Shown: one piece after another, positions 18,282-26,945 of the stretch
Layout: each line of letters begins with the position of its first letter
Position numbering within the stretch: position 1 is the stretch's first letter
NCBI RefSeq assembly: GCF_015354315.1
Contig: NZ_JADKYY010000002.1
Coordinates: forward strand, 186,001 to 250,000
Reading direction: 5' to 3'
Source: Planobacterium oryzisoli
GTDB lineage: Bacteria; Bacteroidota; Bacteroidia; Flavobacteriales; Weeksellaceae
Length of the DNA: 64,000 nucleotides
Notes under the pieces: generated by a model
Databases searched by the model: none
What the model saw: the letters and a program-made list of their open reading frames with translations, nothing else
What the model was told of the DNA's origin: nothing
Made by a program: the position numbers and the translations under genes

Positions 18282-18851
18282 ATGAAATTAAATATTAAAA
18301 ATATGGTTTGCAGCCGATGTCTCAAAGTGCTTAGGCAAGAGCTTGAACAACTAGGAATTAATGTTTCATCAATTGAACTCGGGGTATTGGTAATCGACGA
18401 GATGGCTGGTAATCATACTGAAATCATGGCGAAAATTGAAAGCGTTCTCCATACCAATAAATTTGAAATAATCCATAGTCCAGAGTAAGTGCTCGTCGAA
18501 AAAATTAAACATTCTTTGCTTTGTAAAATAGAAGAGCCCCCTCTCGATTCCACGGTAAACCAATCTCAAATTTTAAGCACGGAGTTCAACCACGAATATA
18601 AGTCACTGAGCAAGTTGTTCTCACACTTTGAAAATACAACGCTGGAAAAATATTTTATTAAATTAAAAATTGAGAGAATAAAACAACTTATTCAACTCAG
18701 GCAGTACACCTTTTCAGAAATAGGGCATCTCCTGGATTACAGCAGCGTCAACCATCTGTCGAGACAGTTTAAATAGATTACCGGAGAGAGCATGACAGAG
18801 TATAAAAATGCTGAACTAGCCAATCGAAGATCCTATGATGAAATTAGTTAA
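18282..18851 (+). pseudogene. HMA-type sensor / AraC family regulator with two in-frame stop codons
   Basis: Read through, this is a 189-codon protein. A ferredoxin-like metal-sensing N-terminus with MVCSRCLKVLRQELEQL (CxxC at residues ~9-12) is followed by an AraC DNA-binding region (SLSKLFSHFENTTLEKYFIK, YTFSEIGHLLDYSSVNHLSR, then QFK-ITGESMTEYK). TAA at 18,486-18,488 cuts the protein between the domains and TAG at 18,774-18,776 cuts the last helix-turn-helix. The reading frame is kept throughout, so both are simple nonsense changes, not indels. The domain order is that of flavobacterial regulators next to copper genes. It was probably the regulator of one of the adjacent copper operons. 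Confidence 0.78.
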
Positions 18852-19184
18852 CCTTAGAACTTAGGCGTACGAAATTATAAATAGGAAATAGTTGCGAAAT
18901 AGAAACGGCAATCACAGAGACGTTTGCGCAACTCTCGATAAACTTCAGGTATAGTTTTGATGTTACTTGGCCTTTTTTTCAAAGCAAAATTATACAGAAA
19001 CTAACGAAAATTATGAAGAACATCCGTTTAAGAAATTTGTACTTTTACAGTAGTAATTACAACCAGCTCGCTTTCAAAAAGCTATTTTATTGCAACACTA
19101 GTTTGGCCAAGTAAGGCTCACAGAACGTATTTTAAAACGGATAGTCGGAAAGTAACAATATATAAAAGAATAAAATCAAACAAA
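18852..19184. other. Non-coding, decayed stretch
   Basis: No ORF, RNA gene or repeat could be supported here. The composition is AT-rich with many stops in all frames, consistent with decay between two broken genes. Confidence 0.5.
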
Positions 19185-19422
19185 ATGAAACAACAGGAAT
19201 GTCCTGCGAAGGCTGCGTTAAAAATGTCGAAAAAGCTTGAAAGAAATTGATGGCGTACAGAATGTAAAAGCGAGTCTGCATCCACCACGCGCAGTTATTG
19301 AAGCAGAGAAATCGATTAATACAGCGCAGTTAACGCAAGCCTTGGCGAAAGTAGGTTATAGTATTGCCGGCGCTTCCGTAGATGAGAATTTAAAAAAGTC
19401 TGGTGGCTCCTGTTGCTGTTGA
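19185..19422 (+). pseudogene. HMA-domain copper chaperone-like protein, frameshifted
   Basis: Two frames together encode a small heavy-metal-associated protein. GMSCEGCVKNVEK (19,196-19,234) carries the MxCxxC metal site. After a one-base loss in GCT(T)TG near 19,235-19,239 the other frame continues LKEIDGVQNVKASLHPPRA and ends in a Cys-rich tail (GGSCCC). The expected beta-alpha-beta-beta-alpha-beta length of ~75 residues is met when the frames are joined. The start is uncertain because the ATG at 19,185 is in yet another frame, so a second indel is likely. Confidence 0.7.
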
Positions 19423-19652
19423 AAAGTATGAACTGGGCGGGCAAGTATAACGTTAGTACGATGTGAACGATAACGGTAGAAATGCTCCGCTGAAAACTAA
19501 GTGAAAGAAGCAAATAAATTTTTTAAAAAAAATCAAAGTAGCCAGCAATAGCTTGCCTGATCAAACGCACTTATGATTGCGACAGGATCAGCTCAGGAAC
19601 TGCATATTTATTGAAAAAACTAACCTATTTATTAACATAAAAACCAACAATT

Positions 19653-19994
19653 ATGACAGGTTATCACACGTACCAAAGTTGTATTGAAGCATGTTTAAAA
19701 TGTGCTGCAATATGTAATCACTGTGCTTCATCATGCACTGAGGAAGAAGATGTAAAAATGATGGCGAGATGCATTCAATTAGACATGGAATGCGCAGCGA
19801 TCTGCTATGCCTCAGCACAGTTAATGAGCCTCGGCAGCGACAAAGCAAAAGAAATTTGCCGCATTTGTGCCGACATCTGTGAAGCATGTGCTGCAGAATG
19901 TGAAAAACATGCACAACATGGAATGGATCATTGCCGTGAATGTGCAGAAGCTTGTAGAAAATGCGCCGAAGAATGCCGGAAAATGGCAGCGTAA
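19653..19994 (+). CDS. Four-helix bundle copper-binding protein (Csp/DUF326-like)
   Basis: A 113-residue protein with 19 cysteines spaced as C-x2-C and C-x3-C along four predicted helices (CIEACLKCAAICNHC, CAAICYASA, CRICADICEACAAECEKH, CRECAEACRKC). This is the pattern of copper storage proteins, in which the Cys line the core of the bundle and hold many Cu(I). It has no signal peptide, so it resembles the cytosolic Csp3-type form. It is intact although the genes on both sides are broken, which suggests it is under selection. Confidence 0.88.
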   Translation: MTGYHTYQSCIEACLKCAAICNHCASSCTEEEDVKMMARCIQLDMECAAICYASAQLMSLGSDKAKEICRICADICEACAAECEKHAQHGMDHCRECAEACRKCAEECRKMAA

Positions 19995-20069
19995 TTTAAA
20001 ACGGGTGGTGATTTTAATGATTGCCACTCTTTTTATCTACATCCTAACGACCAAATTAAAATCTATTAA

Positions 20070-21160
20070 ACGAAAAAATTTTTTACCCCGACATTGGTTG
20101 TCATAATGACAATGCTATTTGCTATGGTCAGCAGTTGCGGCAATAACGATAATAGCAATACCAATAGTAGTAAAACTGACAAACCACCTTCATTGCCATT
20201 GGCTAAAGGATATGTTGCCAACGAAGCCGGAGGCAGTGTTTCAGTTATAGATCTTCAGGATAGCTTAAAAACCACAAGCATTGACTTCAGTGATAGCGCC
20301 GGAACTATGTTTATGGCCCATAATGTGCAGGTGCCCCCCAATGGAAAATCTGTTTGGGTGGCGGCAGCAGGTATGGACAGCAGTAAAACAAATTACTTAA
20401 TAGTTATTGACCCAAACAGCGGTACAATAAAAGAGCGTGTGCTGTTAGGTAAAGATCTACACGTGGCCCATGTGGTTTTAGACGATCAATCAAAGAATGC
20501 ATTTGTAACCGCAGGTGAAACGAATGAAGGCATACAAGTAGATGCAACGACCTATCAAGTGGTACGAAATTTAATTTAGGAGAAAAACATGCACCTCATG
20601 GCTTACGCTACGCTAATGGCAAATTGTATGTAGCCAATATGGACGGAAAAAGTATGTCTGTCATTACTATAGCTGATGGTAAAGTAACTGATATCCCTCT
20701 TGGTGGTATAGCTCCACAGGTAGCCGTTACCCGTGACGATAAATTTGTTTTCGTCTCTTTGTACGATACAAAAGAGGTGATACAGTATGACCTTAAAAAT
20801 GGCCAAATAATAAGAATACCATTACCTGGCACCGCTCAGGGCCCTATTCAGTTGTACGCAACCCCGGATAGTAAATTACTTTATGTAGCAGACCAGGGTG
20901 AACTCTTGGGCAGGCCGGTTTCAAACGAAGTTTATGTAATAGACATACCAAACGCAAAAGTGATAAGTACCATTAAAGTTGGTAAGAAGGCTCACGGTGT
21001 AGTAGTAAGCAACGATGGTAAATCAGTTTTTGTAACAAATACTATAGATAATACCGTTTCTGTGATTGATGTGCCAAGTCAAAGAGTGATCCACACAATC
21101 CCGGTTGGCAAAGGCCCTAATGGAATAAGCTATTGGTTTGAAACTGGTGGAATGCCATAA
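20070..21160 (+). pseudogene. YVTN/YncE-type beta-propeller lipoprotein, frameshifted, start codon lost
   Basis: Joined frames give a ~363-residue secreted propeller. Blade repeats include GYVANEAGGSVSVIDLQDS, LYVANMDGKSMSVITIADGK and VFVTNTIDNTVSVIDVPSQR. The break is a missing base at about 20,565-20,566 (GTA-CG-AAA), after which the frame changes. The signal peptide extends upstream of the first Met: codons 20,070 onward read ACG-KKFFTPTLVVIMTM with a lipobox at SSC, so the original start ATG seems to have mutated to ACG. It could still start at ATG 20,106, but the frameshift would cut it after blade 2-3. Confidence 0.75.
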
Positions 21161-21229
21161 ACAGAATATTAAGGGAAATACACATCGGAAACCTTTTAAT
21201 TTAATCGATAAGCTATATATATATATATT

Positions 21230-22261
21230 ATGGAAAAAATAAGAGTTGCCATTAACGGATATGGTGTCATTGGCAAACGAGTTGCCGATGCAGTGCATTT
21301 GCAAGAAGATATGGAACTGGCAGGTGTATGCGATGTAATAACAGACTGGCGCATTCAAATGGCAGTATTGAAAAAATATCCCGTGTTTGCTTCCGATGAC
21401 ATGTTTAAAACAAAGATGAACGAAGCAGGCATAAATTCATCAGGCACGTTGAACGATCTGCTTGCATCCTCAGATATTATTGTGGATTGTACGCCCAAAA
21501 AAATTGCGGCTCAAAATATAGAGCTTTATAAAAAACTTGGTAAAAAGTTTATCTTACAAGGAGGTGAAAAGCATGAAGCAACCGGTCATTCCTTTAGTGC
21601 CGAAAATAATTATGCAACTGCAATTAACCTTGATGCTACAAGAGTAGTTTCCTGTAACACTACTTCCATTGTAAGAACACTAACCGCACTGAAGAATGCA
21701 GGCTTGCTCTTAAAAGCAAGAGGCACTTTACTTCGTCGTGCAACCGACCCATGGGAAAGCCATTTGACCGGGATTATGAATACCCTGGTTCCCGAAAAAG
21801 ATATACCCAGCCATCAGGGACCGGATGCGCAATCTGTTGACCCCTCTTTTAACGTTATCACATCGGCAGTTAAAGTGCCGGAAACGTTAAGCCATCTACA
21901 TTACTGGAATGTACAGTTGACCAGAAAAACTGATAAGGAAGAAGTTTTGGATGCGTTCAATAAATCTACCAGAATTGCAATGATTGAATACAGCGATGAG
22001 TTAGCAGCTAATAATACAGTTAAGGAATTAATGCTTGCAATAGGCCGCCCTTATGGAGATATGTATGAAGTAGCCTTGTGGCAAGACATGCTGAAAGTGG
22101 TTGGAGATGAAGTGTTCTATGCTTACTTAGTCGATAATCAGGCTATCGTAATCCCCGAAACCATTGACGCTATCCGTGCCCTAACCGGAATTGAACCAGA
22201 CGCTGAAAAGTCGATACTTAAGACCAACGAAAGCCTTGGAGTTAAACAGAGTTTTTATTAG
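21230..22261 (+). CDS. Type II (archaeal-type) glyceraldehyde-3-phosphate dehydrogenase
   Basis: A 343-residue enzyme oxidising glyceraldehyde 3-phosphate to 1,3-bisphosphoglycerate with NAD(P). It belongs to the archaeal class: the Rossmann entry is VAINGYGVIGKRVADAV (residues 6-22), the catalytic cysteine lies in SCNTTSIVRT (C142), and the length is near the archaeal norm. Bacterial GapA proteins have a different signature (ASCTTN) and overall sequence. It heads a closely spaced + strand run that ends with copper export genes. A (TA)n tract at 21,214-21,228 precedes the ATG. Archaeal-type GAPDH is rare in bacteria, so lateral acquisition is likely. Confidence 0.88.
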   Translation: MEKIRVAINGYGVIGKRVADAVHLQEDMELAGVCDVITDWRIQMAVLKKYPVFASDDMFKTKMNEAGINSSGTLNDLLASSDIIVDCTPKKIAAQNIELYKKLGKKFILQGGEKHEATGHSFSAENNYATAINLDATRVVSCNTTSIVRTLTALKNAGLLLKARGTLLRRATDPWESHLTGIMNTLVPEKDIPSHQGPDAQSVDPSFNVITSAVKVPETLSHLHYWNVQLTRKTDKEEVLDAFNKSTRIAMIEYSDELAANNTVKELMLAIGRPYGDMYEVALWQDMLKVVGDEVFYAYLVDNQAIVIPETIDAIRALTGIEPDAEKSILKTNESLGVKQSFY

Positions 22262-22407
22262 GAGTAAGCAAAAAGTAAATTATCAAATTAATAAAACGGG
22301 ATGTTAAGGAAAATGGTTTGTACCCTGCAAATATTTGTAAGACGCGCACTTCCGCAAATGCCTATTTCTAAAATATATAGAAATTTAGGGATTAAAGTTT
22401 AAAAAAA

Positions 22408-23463
22408 ATGAACGATAACATTGCAGACTTATTAGGCAAGAAGGCAGCCTACTATTTGGATCACGTTTGCCAAAAAATTACAAAAGATGAACTGCTGACT
22501 CCAGGCAAATACAGTCTAAAAAAGGTCTTTGGCGATAGCAACAGAAACCCGCAGGTTCTGCGGAGTCTCGCTCAACTTTACGGTCAGGGTAATCTTGGCG
22601 GCACGGGTTATCTGAGCATTCTTCCCGTTGATCAGGGTATTGAGCATAGTGCTGTGTACTCATTTTATAAAAACCCCGACTATTTCGACCCTGAAAACAT
22701 TTTAAAACTTGCACTCGAAGCCGGCTGTAACGGTGTGGCTTCTACCTTCGGCGGGTTAGCCTTGAATGCCCGAAAATATGCGCACAGAATCCCTTTCATT
22801 GTAAAGATTAATCACAATGAATTACTGAGCTTTCCAAATAAATATGACCAAACGCTATTTGGAAAAGTTAAAAACGCCTGGGATATGGGGGCCCTTGCCA
22901 TAGGAGCAACCATCTATTTTGGTTCCGACGAAAGTGACAGGCAGATCACAGAAATTTCCGAGGCGTTTGAGCATGCCCATCAGCTCGGTATGGCGACTAT
23001 ATTATGGTGCTATCTTCGAAATGAGGCATTTAAAACAGCAGATCAGGATTATCATTCCGCTGCGGATTTGACAGGACAAGCCAATCATATCGGAGTAACA
23101 ATTCAAGCTGATATTATTAAACAAAAATTGCCGACAAATAATTTTGGATTCAAAAACATTAAGTTCGGTAAATACGATGACGCGATGTATGAGGCACTAA
23201 CAACTCCCCACCCGATTGACCTCTGCAGGCTGCAGGTAGCGAACTGTTACATGGGCAAAATCGGATTAATTAACTCCGGTGGCGATTCAAAAGGTGAGTC
23301 AGATCTGCTTGAGGCCATTACAACAGCGGTCATCAACAAAAGAGCGGGCGGCACTGGACTGATTATGGGTCGGAAGGCATTTCAGCACCCGTTTAAAGAC
23401 GGTGTGAACTTGCTACAAAGGGTACAGAATGTATATCTCGATAATAAAATAACAGTTGCCTAA
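22408..23463 (+). CDS. fbaB: Class I fructose-bisphosphate aldolase (DhnA/FbaB type)
   Basis: A 351-residue Schiff-base aldolase that cleaves fructose 1,6-bisphosphate to the two triose phosphates. Landmarks are [12 protein letters not shown] (residues 71-82), VIVQ-like strands, and [14 protein letters not shown] (229-242), which holds the lysine expected to form the imine. [10 protein letters not shown] near residue 320 is the phosphate-binding end. The class I mechanism needs no metal, unlike class II FbaA. It follows the archaeal-type GAPDH by 146 bases. Between them is no recognisable gene, only AT-rich sequence. Confidence 0.9.
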   Translation: MNDNIADLLGKKAAYYLDHVCQKITKDELLTPGKYSLKKVFGDSNRNPQVLRSLAQLYGQGNLGGTGYLSILPVDQGIEHSAVYSFYKNPDYFDPENILKLALEAGCNGVASTFGGLALNARKYAHRIPFIVKINHNELLSFPNKYDQTLFGKVKNAWDMGALAIGATIYFGSDESDRQITEISEAFEHAHQLGMATILWCYLRNEAFKTADQDYHSAADLTGQANHIGVTIQADIIKQKLPTNNFGFKNIKFGKYDDAMYEALTTPHPIDLCRLQVANCYMGKIGLINSGGDSKGESDLLEAITTAVINKRAGGTGLIMGRKAFQHPFKDGVNLLQRVQNVYLDNKITVA

Positions 23464-23489
23464 AGTAAGTTTCAACAAACTATCAGAAA

Positions 23490-24332
23490 ATGAAGATTCC
23501 CATTAGCATCGTAAAAAAGTCCGGAGATATTGTCGTATTTGATGTCGAAAAACTCACTAATTCACTTAGGCGCGCGTCTGCTGGGGAAAACATCATTCAG
23601 CAAATTGTTGGTGAGGTTCAGTCCACGATTTACGAAGGCATGACCACCTCACAGATCTATAAAATTGCTTTTGATTTGTTAAAAAAATATTCCCGCGTAA
23701 GTGCTTCAAAATACAAACTCAAAAACGCACTCTTTGAATTGGGTCCCTCCGGTTTTCCCTTTGAAAAATTAGTGGGCAAACTGATGGCTCATGAAGGTTT
23801 TTCCACCCAGGTTGGGGTCATTGTTCAGGGAAATTGCGTGTCGCATGAAATAGATGTCATCGCTGAAAAAGACGACCAGCACTGTTTTATTGAATGTAAA
23901 TTTCACAGCGACCAAGGGAGATTTTGCAATGTAAAAATTCCTCTGTATGTCAATTCCAGATTTCTGGATGTAGAAAAACAGTGGAAAAAACAAAAAAGTA
24001 ACGAAGGAAAAATATCTAAAGGAGGTGTGTACACCAATACAAGATTCACTTCTGATGCCACACAATATGGGAAATGTGCAGGTTTACTAATGGCAAGCTG
24101 GGACTATCCTTTTGGGAACGGTTTAAAAGAGAGAATAGACAAATCCGGTTTGCACCCATTAACCGCATTAACGACCCTGACAAAAAACGAGAAAACAAAA
24201 TTGTTAGACCTTGGTGTTGTTCTTTGCAGAGAAATTTACGAAAACCCGGGGGTCTTAAACCAAATCGGACTTGCAAAACCACGCCATAAAAACATTATCG
24301 AAGACGCAAAAGAATTATGCACTCAACACTAG
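23490..24332 (+). CDS. ATP-cone domain fused to a restriction-endonuclease-fold domain
   Basis: A 280-residue two-domain protein. Residues ~3-88 are an ATP-cone (VKKSGDIVVFDVEKLTNSLR ... SASKYKLKNALFELGP), the nucleotide-sensing module of ribonucleotide reductases and NrdR. Residues ~95-220 look like a Mrr-like PD-(D/E)xK nuclease: VSHEIDVIAEKDD supplies the Asp and CFIECKFH the E-x-K. The rest is helical. I infer a nucleotide-gated nuclease or nucleic-acid binder; no substrate is known to me. It lies 26 bases after the aldolase gene and 13 before the beta-CASP gene. Confidence 0.75.
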   Translation: MKIPISIVKKSGDIVVFDVEKLTNSLRRASAGENIIQQIVGEVQSTIYEGMTTSQIYKIAFDLLKKYSRVSASKYKLKNALFELGPSGFPFEKLVGKLMAHEGFSTQVGVIVQGNCVSHEIDVIAEKDDQHCFIECKFHSDQGRFCNVKIPLYVNSRFLDVEKQWKKQKSNEGKISKGGVYTNTRFTSDATQYGKCAGLLMASWDYPFGNGLKERIDKSGLHPLTALTTLTKNEKTKLLDLGVVLCREIYENPGVLNQIGLAKPRHKNIIEDAKELCTQH

Positions 24333-24345
24333 ATCAATCTGACCA

Positions 24346-25719
24346 ATGAAAAACACAAAAATTACCATTCATTTTTTGGGCGCTGCGGGTACAGTAACGG
24401 GTTCCAAATATTTAATCGATACAGGAGCACATCAACTCCTAATCGACTGCGGAGTTTTTCAAGGATTAAAGGAATTACGGCTTAAAAACTGGGAATATCC
24501 GCCTGTGGACGTTTCAGCCATTGATGCCGTTTTATTGACTCATGGCCATTTCGACCACACAGGATACCTTCCCCGATTGGTAAAATATGGTTTTAGTGGA
24601 TTAGTTTACGGAACAAATCCAACTTTGGATATTGCCACAATCGTTCTGAACGACAGTGCCAAAATACAGGAACAGGAAGCAGCGCGAGCCAATAAGGAAG
24701 GCTACTCCAAACACAGTCCCGCAGAACCGCTGTACGGCCTGAAGGATGTAGAAAAAACATTGCCCCATTTTAAGGAGGTTCCGCCATCACAGTGGATTCC
24801 TTTGTTTGATGGTATCAATGCACGGTTTCAGTACAATGGGCATATTTTGGGTGCAGCTTTCATTGAGTTGGATGTACATGGCAAACGTTTTGTTTTTTCC
24901 GGAGATATTGGACGTACCAATGATCTACTGCTATATCCACCCCTGAAACCCGAAAAGGCGGATGTTCTTTTCATAGAGTCAACCTACGGAGGAAGGTTTC
25001 ATCCGGATGAAGTGGAAGCGGTTCTGGAGATTGAAAAATTAGTCAACGATACCATTAACCGTGGAGGCAGCGTGTTTATTCCCAGTTTTTCGGTTGAACG
25101 TGCTCAACTGATGATGCTTATTTTATGGAGGTTGCTTAACGAAAATAAAATACCCAAAGTACCGATAATCATGGACAGTCCGATGGGAGCCAGCATACTC
25201 GATCTGTTTTACCGTACCAGAGATTGGCACCGGTTAACAACCGACGAATGTGATGAAATGTGCGATCATTTCACGGTGGTCAGCAGCTATCAGGAAACCA
25301 TGGAGTTGCGGTCCGACAACAAACCAAAAATTGTTATCGCCGGCAGCGGGATGCTCACCGGGGGCAGAATGCTCAACTATCTTGAAACCCAGGCACAAAA
25401 CCCTGATAATACCCTGCTTTTTGTCGGCTATCAGGCCGAAGGAACCCGTGGAAGAAAACTATTGGATGGTGAGAAAGAACTAAAAGTGTATGGAAAATGG
25501 GTTCCTTTCAATATGGAAATAGCGGAAATTGAAGGACTATCTTCACATGCAGACCACAATGAACTCATTGGTTGGATGAATGAAATAACAAATATTCCTG
25601 AAAGAATTTTCATCGTACATGGGGAAAAGGAAGGCGCAGAAGCGCTGCAGCTGGGCATAAAAGAAACCTACGGCTGGGATTCGCAAATACCGCAACTTTA
25701 TGATATTGAAGAATTATAA
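24346..25719 (+). CDS. Metallo-beta-lactamase / beta-CASP RNA-processing-type hydrolase
   Basis: A 457-residue protein of the Ysh1/CPSF73-like family. The di-zinc motif LTHGHFDHTGYLPRL is at residues 64-78, followed by VFSGDIGR, the beta-CASP region (PIIMDSPMGASILDLFYR, MLTGGRMLNYLETQ) and the RMMBL end (GLSSHADHNELIGWM, FIVHGEKEGAEAL). Such enzymes are zinc-dependent RNA endo/exonucleases. Bacterial copies of this length often occur next to ATP-cone proteins. It is 13 and 9 bases from its neighbours and so is probably cotranscribed. Confidence 0.85.
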   Translation: MKNTKITIHFLGAAGTVTGSKYLIDTGAHQLLIDCGVFQGLKELRLKNWEYPPVDVSAIDAVLLTHGHFDHTGYLPRLVKYGFSGLVYGTNPTLDIATIVLNDSAKIQEQEAARANKEGYSKHSPAEPLYGLKDVEKTLPHFKEVPPSQWIPLFDGINARFQYNGHILGAAFIELDVHGKRFVFSGDIGRTNDLLLYPPLKPEKADVLFIESTYGGRFHPDEVEAVLEIEKLVNDTINRGGSVFIPSFSVERAQLMMLILWRLLNENKIPKVPIIMDSPMGASILDLFYRTRDWHRLTTDECDEMCDHFTVVSSYQETMELRSDNKPKIVIAGSGMLTGGRMLNYLETQAQNPDNTLLFVGYQAEGTRGRKLLDGEKELKVYGKWVPFNMEIAEIEGLSSHADHNELIGWMNEITNIPERIFIVHGEKEGAEALQLGIKETYGWDSQIPQLYDIEEL

Positions 25720-25728
25720 TTTGGAGAG

Positions 25729-26289
25729 ATGAATCATATAACGGACAGTAAAATCAAGCATTCAAATGAGACCAACTGGTATGTGATTACCGGCGGACCC
25801 AGTACCGGAAAAACAACGACCATTGATTTGCTTCAGAAGCAAGGTTACCTTACGACAATTGAACACGCCAGGCATTACATTGATACCATGCATAATGAAG
25901 GAAATTCTGTTGAAGAAATCCGAAGCAATAAAAAGAAATTTCAATTGGGCGTGTTAGATATGCAGATTGCCCAAGAAGAATCGCTCAATAAGGAGGATAT
26001 GGTTTTTTTGGACAGGGCTATCCCGGACGCAATGGCTTATTATCAATTTTTAAACTTGGATTATGATGAAAAGTTACTTAATGCCGTCAACGGGGTTTCC
26101 TACAAAAAAATCTTTATTCTAGACCGATTGCCGTTTATCAAAGACTATGCGAGAACCGAAAATGAAGACGATCAAAAACTAATTCATCAGTTGATAATAG
26201 AAAGCTATACCAATCTCGGTTTCACTATCGTTTTTGTTCCGGTTTTGCCTCCCGAAGAAAGAGTGAAATTCATTTTAGATAATTTATGA
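25729..26289 (+). CDS. P-loop NTPase, AAA_28/NadR-kinase-like
   Basis: A 186-residue protein. Walker A is TGGPSTGKTTTIDLL (residues 21-35) and the Walker B-like strand is MVFLDRAIPDAMAYY, in which the DR pair is typical of small-molecule kinases of the AAA_28 group. The C-terminal VLPPEERVKFILDNL looks cut short compared with ~180-200 residue relatives but is within range. It starts 9 bases after the beta-CASP gene. The substrate cannot be predicted; a nucleotide or cofactor kinase is possible. Confidence 0.75.
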   Translation: MNHITDSKIKHSNETNWYVITGGPSTGKTTTIDLLQKQGYLTTIEHARHYIDTMHNEGNSVEEIRSNKKKFQLGVLDMQIAQEESLNKEDMVFLDRAIPDAMAYYQFLNLDYDEKLLNAVNGVSYKKIFILDRLPFIKDYARTENEDDQKLIHQLIIESYTNLGFTIVFVPVLPPEERVKFILDNL

Positions 26290-26335
26290 ACAAAAAATAT
26301 TCATCCAAATTGTTAACATATAAGAAATTATTATT

Positions 26336-26908
26336 ATGAAAAATTCAGGACATGATCACAACATGCTTAAGAATACTGATTCAGCAACAGGCAATCATTC
26401 CAAACATGAAATGGAATCGGGCAAGGAGTCTGTCCAGCACGCGCAAAAAAGCCATACCTCTGCATACAAAAAGTTATTTTGGATGCTTCTGATTTCCTTT
26501 ATTTCAATGTTTATACTAATGTATGCGATGGTGGACAAGCTGACTAATGTAATTCCAAACATAAACCAGTTATACATGGCAGGCCTGATGGCTTCTCCTA
26601 TGTTAATCATCGAACTGCTGTTAATGGGGAAGATGTATCCCAACAAAAAACTCAATAAAATTCTTATGGGCCTCGGAGTGCTGATGATGGTGCTGTTTTG
26701 GTCCGGGATCCGGCAGCAGACAGCCGTGGGAGATGTCCAGTTTCTAAAGTCCATGATTCCACACCATGCAGGGGCTATTCTTATGGTCGAAGAAAGTAAT
26801 CTGGTCGATCCGGAAGTGAGAAAGTTGGGCGAGGAAATTATCAAAGCACAGGAGGAAGAAATTGCCGTCATGAGGGCGAAAATTAAGGAACTTCAAACCC
26901 GGAAGTAA
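26336..26908 (+). CDS. DUF305 family membrane protein
   Basis: A 190-residue protein with a His/Met-containing N-terminal tail (GHDHNMLKNTDSATGNHSKH), three predicted membrane helices (residues ~44-65, 77-98, 105-122) and a C-terminal DUF305 helix pair with the motif SMIPHHAGAILMVEES. DUF305 proteins are ferritin-like helical proteins often next to copper genes, where the HH and Met residues are thought to bind metal. It sits 37 bases before the copper ATPase gene. Confidence 0.82.
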   Translation: MKNSGHDHNMLKNTDSATGNHSKHEMESGKESVQHAQKSHTSAYKKLFWMLLISFISMFILMYAMVDKLTNVIPNINQLYMAGLMASPMLIIELLLMGKMYPNKKLNKILMGLGVLMMVLFWSGIRQQTAVGDVQFLKSMIPHHAGAILMVEESNLVDPEVRKLGEEIIKAQEEEIAVMRAKIKELQTRK

Positions 26909-26945
26909 TCTCAAATAGCAGAATTTAACGCAAAAAAATTGAATT

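Noticed and set aside
21207-21229. (TA)n tract before the GAPDH gene as a regulatory repeat or microsatellite
   Set aside because: Only about seven TA units in an AT-rich leader; I see no paired structure or operator symmetry beyond the repeat itself.
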